DNA of 64,000 bases from Acidobacteriota bacterium (GTDB taxonomy: Bacteria > Acidobacteriota > Blastocatellia > Pyrinomonadales > Pyrinomonadaceae). Positions 58,702 to 64,000 of this stretch are shown here, one piece after another. The translations under genes and the position numbers were made by a program. A model generated the notes under the pieces. It saw only the letters and a list, made by a program, of their open reading frames with translations. It was not told the origin of the DNA and made no database searches. Position 1 is the first letter of the stretch. Each line of letters begins with the position of its first letter. Location of the stretch: positions 496,001-560,000 of the forward strand of contig JAHBSK010000001.1 in NCBI GenBank assembly GCA_019639175.1. Direction: 5' to 3'.

Positions 58702-59709
58702 TTATGAAACATTTACGGTCAGGCCATCGCGGTTGAGTTTCCAGTCGAGAACCTCTATGCCGTCAAGTTTTTCGATGGCCGCCTCAACGTCGTTCTTTTT
58801 GCCCGGTTCACAGAAAAAGGCAATGCAGCCTCCGCCTCCGGCCCCGCAAACCTTGGCCGCAACGGCCCCGTTTTGCTCCGCCGTGTCTATCAAAACGTCC
58901 ATGTGCGGCGTGGTGATGTGCGGCGACAGGCGTTTTCTGAGCGGATGTGACTTTTTCAATATCTCTCCGACCTCATCCCAATCGCCTGCAAGCAAGGCAT
59001 CGCGCAAATGCAGGGAACCGTCGCGAATGCCTTCAAAAATATCAAAAAGCTCAGGATCGCCGTCAATGTGCCGTTTTGTTATTTCCCAATTATTCGTGCC
59101 GGAGTTTCGCGGTTCGCCCGTGTAACAGACCACAACGCGTTCCTGCAATGTGTCGATGTCAATGTCCAGCGGTTCACGCTGAATGCCGTCCGGCCTGAAG
59201 TGGATACAGGCCGCGCCGCCGTATTGTGCTGAATAATAGTCCTGAAAACCCGTCGGAACCTTTATGACCTGACATTCCACATTGGCTGCGATCGGAATAA
59301 ACTTTTCAGGTGCGTAGCGGTCGCCCACCAGTTTGTTCAATGCCCCGATGCAGGCGATATTCAGGGTCGATGATCCGGCGAGTCCGGCTCCTGCCGGGGC
59401 GAGCGATTCCGTCACCATCTCAAATCCGGTTTCCGGTTTGAAGAAATACACGAGCTTTGCCAACAGCTCTAGCCGAGGCTCGTTCTTCAGTTCACTGATC
59501 CGTTCCAGCGAGGATTCATACCTGACGCCGCGGTCGATGGACTCAAGGATGACCTTGTTGTCGTCACGTGTCTCGATCCGGCATTTTGCCAGCAGATCGA
59601 CCGCGAAATTGACGGTCGCGGCGCCTTCATGAAAGAGAAAGAGCGGTGGAATATCTATTGTGCCGCCGGCAAGGTCAACACGTGTCGGAGCGGATGCTTC
59701 TATGATCAC
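58702..59709 (-). CDS. GHMP-family sugar kinase
   Basis: 335 aa. The N-terminal IIEASAPTRVDLAGGTIDIP, the central GAGLAGSSTLNIACIGALN (ATP-binding loop) and the C-terminal VAAKVCGAGGGGCIAFFCEP are the three GHMP motifs. The sequence is close to the heptose-7-phosphate kinase / fucokinase-like group rather than homoserine kinase. A heptose or fucose substrate is plausible, unproven. DedA is upstream on the same strand. Confidence 0.85.
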   Translation of the reverse strand: MIIEASAPTRVDLAGGTIDIPPLFLFHEGAATVNFAVDLLAKCRIETRDDNKVILESIDRGVRYESSLERISELKNEPRLELLAKLVYFFKPETGFEMVTESLAPAGAGLAGSSTLNIACIGALNKLVGDRYAPEKFIPIAANVECQVIKVPTGFQDYYSAQYGGAACIHFRPDGIQREPLDIDIDTLQERVVVCYTGEPRNSGTNNWEITKRHIDGDPELFDIFEGIRDGSLHLRDALLAGDWDEVGEILKKSHPLRKRLSPHITTPHMDVLIDTAEQNGAVAAKVCGAGGGGCIAFFCEPGKKNDVEAAIEKLDGIEVLDWKLNRDGLTVNVS

Positions 59710-59798
59710 AGAACAAGAACCTCGGATGAAAATTTAATAATAAATTCAGGTGAAAAGCTATCTTACAGCAAAAAGCGGCAAAATCCGCAATCGGCAGG

Positions 59799-60548
59799 CT
59801 ACTTTTTGGCCGATCTGGATATGGGCGGTTTGTCGGGGGAGCGTTTCTTTGCAGCATCGCTGTCAGGGTCGCGTGTCAGGTGCAGGCGTTCTGAAAGGTC
59901 GTGAAAAGTGTCGTGGGCGACCTCTTCCACCACATGCAGTTTTTCTTCTATTTTCTGAATGGTACCGGGATCGGCCTCCTCGACCTTTTCAGAGAGCCAA
60001 TATCGCTCAACAACGTAGAGGACGATGACGACGAACAGAATAACAAAGAAAAGAGCGATGCCGATCTGCTGAAAATCGCCGATTATCGACGTTATTGCCC
60101 CGCTGAAGAAATATCCGGTGCCCGCGAGTATCAGAACCCAGACGAAACAGCTTATGAAATCGAGAACGATGAAGCGGGCGAACGGCATTTTTCCAATGCC
60201 GTAAAATATGCACATTGCCGCGCGAATGCCGTAGATATATTTTGAGATGATGATCGCAAATCCGCCAAATTTGTCTATCAGCTTATCGACGCGCGGCTGG
60301 GCCATTTGGTAAAAGCGGTAATGCTTTGCCTTTTCATGAAAAATGCGGCCAATGGCATAGCCGATGTTGTCGCCGACCATTCCGCCCAGCGTGCCGAAAA
60401 AAACGACCTTTATGAAGCTGTAATCGCCAAAGAAGCCTCCCTGGGCCATTGCCCCGGAGATAAGAAGCGTGATGTCGCCTTCGACCATGCAGAGCGCAAA
60501 AACGGCGTAAATGCCGTATTGCGCGATGATCTGTGAAAGCTCGTCCAT
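59799..60548 (-). CDS. DedA-family membrane protein
   Basis: 249 aa. The DedA/SNARE-associated fold is shown by ALCMVEGDITLLISGAMAQG, GTLGGMVGDNIGYAIGR, FGGFAIIISKYIYGIRAAMC and a late FVWVLILAGTGYFFSG, with about five hydrophobic segments. Members transport or flip undecaprenyl phosphate and phospholipids. A charged tail (residues about 195-249) with KVEEADPGTIQKIEEKLHVV and RSPDKPPISRSAKK is an unusual addition. Confidence 0.87.
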   Translation of the reverse strand: MDELSQIIAQYGIYAVFALCMVEGDITLLISGAMAQGGFFGDYSFIKVVFFGTLGGMVGDNIGYAIGRIFHEKAKHYRFYQMAQPRVDKLIDKFGGFAIIISKYIYGIRAAMCIFYGIGKMPFARFIVLDFISCFVWVLILAGTGYFFSGAITSIIGDFQQIGIALFFVILFVVIVLYVVERYWLSEKVEEADPGTIQKIEEKLHVVEEVAHDTFHDLSERLHLTRDPDSDAAKKRSPDKPPISRSAKK

Positions 60549-60676
60549 AATATGCGGGCGGAAATTGTGAACCGAAAGGCCTTGAACAGGTTACCGTTCA
60601 AGGCCTTTCCAGTCAAACATTTGAAAATGGGGCTGCCGCGTTCGGGAAGAATTTTGATGCGTGATCGCGGCATATC

Positions 60677-61525
60677 CTAATTGGCCGTGTCGGGCAATAT
60701 CTCTATTCGGGCGTCCAGTGTGCCGCTGTTGTCGTCGAGGTTGCCCTCATTGATGCCGAGGAACAATGCTCCGTCCCTTTCGGCGACAAATTCGCGGCTG
60801 GAACCGACGTAGATAAAATCATTATTGTCATCGCCGATAACGGCAATGAGCGCTCCGGTGGGAACGGCCTTCAGCAGTTTGTCGTTGTCGTCAAGGTCAT
60901 ACAGGCCGGCCGCACCGGACATTTTTCCCCTGCCGAGAGATATTTCACCGCTGCCCGTTATGCGGATCCGCTGGCCTTTGCGAACGACCCAGCCCGTGTT
61001 CGTCCAGCCGTTGGATGTGTTGTCAGCCATCACCTTTACGTTTATCGTGATGGGCTGAGCGGAAGACGCGCGGACCATCGGTGCAGAGGAATTGGCTGTG
61101 TCATCAACGCTGTCGTCAATGTCCTCATCAATAACGTCCTCGTCATCCAATACCGCAACGTCGCTCTCTATCTGTGCCGGTGTTCCTGTCGGCCTGGGCG
61201 TATCTGTTTTTGTCGTGTCAGAGACTATTACGCGGGGCGAATTTCTTGCGGTGTTAGATCCGGCATTGTTGTCCGATGTGACCACGCGAACCGCCGAAGA
61301 GGGAGTTGCCGCATTTTCGTCAAATTCGATGGAGTCAACCTCGGACGCATCGTAGGTGATCGTTCTCTGACGGGCGCCTTCGCCCACGGTAATTGTGAAT
61401 TTACCGCCGCTAAAGCCGGTGATGCGGCCTTTTATTATGCTTCCGTCCTTTAACCGGATAGTGTCCGCCAGGACGGAAAATGAAACAAAGCAAACCAGAA
61501 CAAGTGATAAAAAGACTCTGGACAT
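60677..61525 (-). CDS. Exported protein with PA-IL-like lectin domain
   Basis: 282 aa from the ATG at 61525. The signal peptide SRVFLSLVLVCFVSFSVLAD is followed by an SH3-like strand set DTIRLKDGSIIKGRITGFSG and a Thr/Asp-rich linker. The last 115 residues, INVKVMADNTSNGWTNTGWV, GSGEISLGRGKMSGAAGLYD and FLGINEGNLDDNSGTLDARI, resemble PA-IL-type calcium-dependent galactose lectins. Sugar binding is an inference. Confidence 0.75.
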   Translation of the reverse strand: MSRVFLSLVLVCFVSFSVLADTIRLKDGSIIKGRITGFSGGKFTITVGEGARQRTITYDASEVDSIEFDENAATPSSAVRVVTSDNNAGSNTARNSPRVIVSDTTKTDTPRPTGTPAQIESDVAVLDDEDVIDEDIDDSVDDTANSSAPMVRASSAQPITINVKVMADNTSNGWTNTGWVVRKGQRIRITGSGEISLGRGKMSGAAGLYDLDDNDKLLKAVPTGALIAVIGDDNNDFIYVGSSREFVAERDGALFLGINEGNLDDNSGTLDARIEILPDTAN

Positions 61526-61623
61526 CGGATCCCTCACTTTTGCGTCAAATTTATTTACCCGAGACGATGAATTTCGCTCAAACCCCGATCAAAAGGATGC
61601 AATTTGCTTGACCTCGGTTGTAA

Positions 61624-61629
61624 TATAAT
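61624..61629 (+). promoter_or_regulatory. Candidate -10 box (TATAAT) for the META-domain gene
   Basis: TATAAT at 61624-61629 with TTTGCT 15 bases upstream (61603-61608). Transcription would start near 61636 and give a leader of about 197 bases. Confidence 0.4.
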
Positions 61630-61635
61630 AAACAA

Positions 61636-61832
61636 TTGCTCAAACTCAACGATCATTATACACCTGATGGCAAGTGTGCAGGTCATTAAACTGCTGTTCA
61701 GGGTGTATAAAGGCCGCAAGACGCGCATGGCCGCCCGTTCTTATTGTGGGGGCGTTTGTTTCCCCTGACGATCTCGCTGCGGCGAGTGGAGGACAGCCTT
61801 TTAGAAAGGGCTGATGAATAAAGGACATTATT
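61636..61832 (+). promoter_or_regulatory. Long structured leader of the META-domain gene
   Basis: Paired blocks seen: TATACACC (61657-61664) with GGTGTATA (61702-61709); CTCGC-TGCG-GCGAG (61773-61786); CAGCCTTT-TAGA-AAGGGCTG (61794-61813). AAAGGA stands eight bases before the ATG. No known riboswitch family recognised. Confidence 0.4.
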
Positions 61833-62618
61833 ATGAAAAAAATATTCACACTTGTATATGGACTCGCTCTGGCCTTTGTTTTTGCCTCAGCGGCTTCGGC
61901 CCAGACCGACGGCCTTTCGGCAAATCACTGGTCATTGGTGGAAATGAATGGTGAGGCAGTCTCAAATTCAAGAGCAGCGGTCGAATTTTCCGCCGACCGC
62001 AAAAATGTCAGCGGCAACGCCGGATGCAACCGCTTCTTTGGCGGCGTCCGTGTCGGGCGCGGAACGATGCGTTTTTCCGGCCTGGGTTCCACAAGGATGT
62101 TTTGCGACGGAGCAATGGAAGCCGAGACCGCATTTCTCGACGCTGTAAAAAGCGTAACGCGTTACAGGATACGCGGCAATGTTCTTACGCTGATGGCAGG
62201 ACGCACCGAGGTGCTTAAATTTGAAGGATCGCCAAAGCCCGACGAGACTGCCGACAATGCCGATCCTGTGTCCATATCAGAGAAAAAATGGGTGTTGGAA
62301 ACAATAGGCGGCGATCCGGTTGTTCTGGCGGAAGGTTCCGCTTTCATCACATTTGACACCGGCCAAAAGCAGGCGGGCGGCAACACGGGATGCAATGTTT
62401 TCGGCGGCAGTTATACCTCGACCGGAGAAAAGATCGCTTTTAAGAATCCGGTATCGACCATGCGTGCCTGCATTGAGGACAACCGGATGAAGATCGAAAG
62501 ATCGTTCATGGATGCCCTCTTAAAAGTTGACCGCTACGAAGTAAATGGCGACAGGCTCACATTGTTCGGCGGCAATACCGCCCTTCTGGAATTTGTGGGG
62601 ACGGAAAAGGACAATTGA
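61833..62618 (+). CDS. Exported protein with two META domains
   Basis: 261 aa. Signal peptide MKKIFTLVYGLALAFVFASA ends ASAQ. Two META/HslJ-like domains follow, each with a GCN motif and a Cys-containing MFC/MRAC strand: NAGCNRFFGG ... STRMFCDG (about 55-100) and NTGCNVFGGSYTS ... VSTMRACIED (about 180-215). HslJ-like proteins are envelope stress-related and of uncertain function. It is preceded by a structured leader and followed by a large palindrome. Confidence 0.85.
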   Translation: MKKIFTLVYGLALAFVFASAASAQTDGLSANHWSLVEMNGEAVSNSRAAVEFSADRKNVSGNAGCNRFFGGVRVGRGTMRFSGLGSTRMFCDGAMEAETAFLDAVKSVTRYRIRGNVLTLMAGRTEVLKFEGSPKPDETADNADPVSISEKKWVLETIGGDPVVLAEGSAFITFDTGQKQAGGNTGCNVFGGSYTSTGEKIAFKNPVSTMRACIEDNRMKIERSFMDALLKVDRYEVNGDRLTLFGGNTALLEFVGTEKDN

Positions 62619-62647
62619 TCCGGGTAAAACCGATAATAAGAAAAAGT

Positions 62648-62836
62648 GAGGCCGTCAAGTATTTAGGACAAAAAACTCTCTCAATTCTCCTTTTAGTTTA
62701 ATGTCAGCAGCCGCTTGGGAAAGCCGGTCAAAAAAACGCCCGGCTTTCCCACACATTCCCACAACCTCTGCGACTGCTAAACAAAACCTAAAGGAGAAAT
62801 GAGACTTTTTTGTCCATTAAAACTTGACCGGCTCAG
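62648..62836. repeat. Large imperfect palindrome between META-domain gene and TonB receptor
   Basis: Outer arms GTCAAG...GGACAAAAAACTC... (62654-62700) match the inverted right arm (62778-62828) at most positions. The centre is GGGAAAGCCGG (62717-62727) and CCGGCTTTCCC (62740-62750). The whole is about 189 bases. It may terminate both convergent genes, but its length and layered arms are more like a mobile palindrome. Unlike the other elements it is not built of one iterated word. Confidence 0.75.
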
Positions 62837-62859
62837 ATTATTACGCAAGTTATTTAACA

Positions 62860-64000
62860 TTAAAACAGCAGTTTCAATGCAAACTGGAACGAGCGCGGGC
62901 CGCCGACCTGATAAAGGGAATTGAGGCCGCCAAGCTGTATGTTCTGCGTATTTGTGGCGATGCCAAAAAGATCACGTCCGACGGAGTGTCGATTTTCCAC
63001 AGGCCCAAAGTTTGCCCGATTGAACACGTTGAATGATTCCGCCCTGAATTGCAGACGAACGCGTTCGGTTATCGGGAAATTGCGTCTGACGGCGATGTCC
63101 GTTTGAAACGAGCCAAAGCCGCGAACGACGTTTCGCCCAAAATCACCTTGTGTTAATTGATTATTCTCATCACGGGCGGTCGTGAATGCGTCAAAATTGA
63201 TGCGTCTGCCGCCGGGAACGCTCGGGTCGTTGACGTAGAGTTCGCCGCCGACATAGTTCGGCTGAAAATCCACAGACAGGTACGGTACTGCCGGATCTAT
63301 GCCGGTCGCTCCGATAATATTCACGGGCAAGGCAGTTCGGGCAGAGACGCGGCCGTCTATTGCCCAGTTTGATATTAAAGCAGAAAGAAACCGGTTTTCC
63401 GATCTGAACGGAATGTCGTAAGAAAGGGCCGCCTGAAAATTGTGCCTTATATCAAAATCAGAATTTCCGCGTGTCAGTTGGCGAACCGTGAAGTTGCTTG
63501 TCGCATTGTCTATGGAATGTGACCACGTGTAGGACGCATTTGCCTGAAATCCGCGCGTCAGCCGTCTCTGAAACTGTGCCTGCATTGCATGATAACTTGA
63601 ACGGCCCTCATTGGTCGTCAAAACTATCGCCGCATTTGCGCTGAAATTCAAGTTGCCCAAAGCTCGCGGCAAGTATGAACGGTCAACCAGCAGTCTTTGC
63701 CCCGAAGCTCCGATATAGCAGAGCGAGATCGATTGCGAATTTCCGAGAGACTGTTCAACGGCACCGTTCCATTGCACCGTGAAGGGAAGTTTTAGGAAAG
63801 GATCGTCGGTCAGGATCGTTTCCGTGTAAGGCGTGGTCACGCTCGGTGCAGGAATGCCATCGACCTGAGACTGTGTCAGCGGAAACGCCGCGTTCACAAA
63901 TCTGGTCGTGATCCTGAATCCTGCGCGGCCGTAACCGTCAGATGCCTGCGTGTTCCCGAGGTCGTAAAATATACCGCTGCCGGCGCGAAGCACAGTTTCC
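62860..64000 (-). CDS. TonB-dependent receptor, Oar-like, C-terminal part (5' end beyond window)
   Basis: At least 380 aa, open to the right edge. It is the outer-membrane beta-barrel part of a large CarboxypepD_reg/TonB-dependent receptor: FQRRLTRGFQANASYTWSHS, DFDIRHNFQAALSYDIPF, and the terminal RLQFRAESFNVFNRANFGPV and a final FQFALKLLF, with the aromatic C-terminal residue used for barrel insertion. Such giants are abundant in Acidobacteriota and import unknown large ligands. The plug and N-terminal Ig-like domain would lie to the right. The left neighbour is convergent across a palindrome. Confidence 0.87.
   Translation of the reverse strand, partial: ETVLRAGSGIFYDLGNTQASDGYGRAGFRITTRFVNAAFPLTQSQVDGIPAPSVTTPYTETILTDDPFLKLPFTVQWNGAVEQSLGNSQSISLCYIGASGQRLLVDRSYLPRALGNLNFSANAAIVLTTNEGRSSYHAMQAQFQRRLTRGFQANASYTWSHSIDNATSNFTVRQLTRGNSDFDIRHNFQAALSYDIPFRSENRFLSALISNWAIDGRVSARTALPVNIIGATGIDPAVPYLSVDFQPNYVGGELYVNDPSVPGGRRINFDAFTTARDENNQLTQGDFGRNVVRGFGSFQTDIAVRRNFPITERVRLQFRAESFNVFNRANFGPVENRHSVGRDLFGIATNTQNIQLGGLNSLYQVGGPRSFQFALKLLF

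Overview
The window reads like a chromosomal segment of a Gram-negative, soil-type Acidobacteriota, most plausibly Blastocatellia / Pyrinomonadales-like. This is an inference from gene content; there is no rRNA here to test it. Supporting signs are a plug-less Oar-like TonB-dependent receptor at the right edge, many small exported proteins with Ala-Gln signal-peptide junctions, an ECF sigma / zf-HC2 anti-sigma / DUF4097 operon, a WD40-caspase fusion, a fused AroD-AroE and roughly balanced base composition. Almost all of the sequence is coding. Genes are often coupled by 4-nt ATGA overlaps, and GTG/TTG starts are common.

Layout. 1-4.2 kb: WD40/caspase-like protein (runs off the left edge) and NDH-2. 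4.4-9.6 kb: HicAB, MoeB/ThiF-like E1 enzyme with a zinc-ribbon partner, two DUF1801 proteins, glutathione peroxidase, rhodanese, an exported protein. 9.6-13.8 kb: zinc-ribbon protein, AroDE fusion, TspO-like protein, a small exported protein behind a structured leader, tRNA-Val(CAC), a pilin. 14-17.3 kb: MoxR, TylF-type methyltransferase, DUF58. 17.7-20.3 kb: sigma / anti-sigma / DUF4097. 20.3-26.4 kb: Rad50-like ATPase, small membrane protein, RNase HI, YCF48-type propeller. 26.4-33.8 kb: PrmA, Era, TPR protein, STAS and RsbW partner-switch proteins, AroA, DUF488, CDF transporter. 33.9-40.9 kb: PKD-like exported protein, acyl-CoA synthetase, two paralogous multi-pass membrane proteins. 41-52.8 kb: lysine/diaminopimelate genes (lysC, M20/dapE-like, dapB, dapA, dapD, aminotransferase, asd) interrupted by accessory genes. 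54-58.2 kb: ParDE joined to purB, then purS and purQ with a four-helix-bundle gene between them. 58-64 kb: GHMP kinase, DedA, exported proteins, META-domain protein, TonB-dependent receptor.

The most unusual signal is a set of imperfect palindromes, each built from iterations of its own short word (ACATAG, GGAGAC, CAGCT, AAGGGACG, GATGGTT and others). At least ten occur in 64 kb. Most fill gaps between genes, two sit in frame inside the acyl-CoA synthetase, and one sits at the 5' end of the YCF48 gene. Two flank or bracket small genes of the GxxExxY and S23 four-helix-bundle families. The lysine cluster is a hotspot. This looks like an active or recently active palindromic repeat system, comparable in logic to Rickettsia palindromic elements and to 23S rRNA intervening sequences; I do not know it as a described system. 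A second candidate is a roughly 100-nt leader at 12795-12895 that can fold as an H-type pseudoknot burying the Shine-Dalgarno of a small exported protein.
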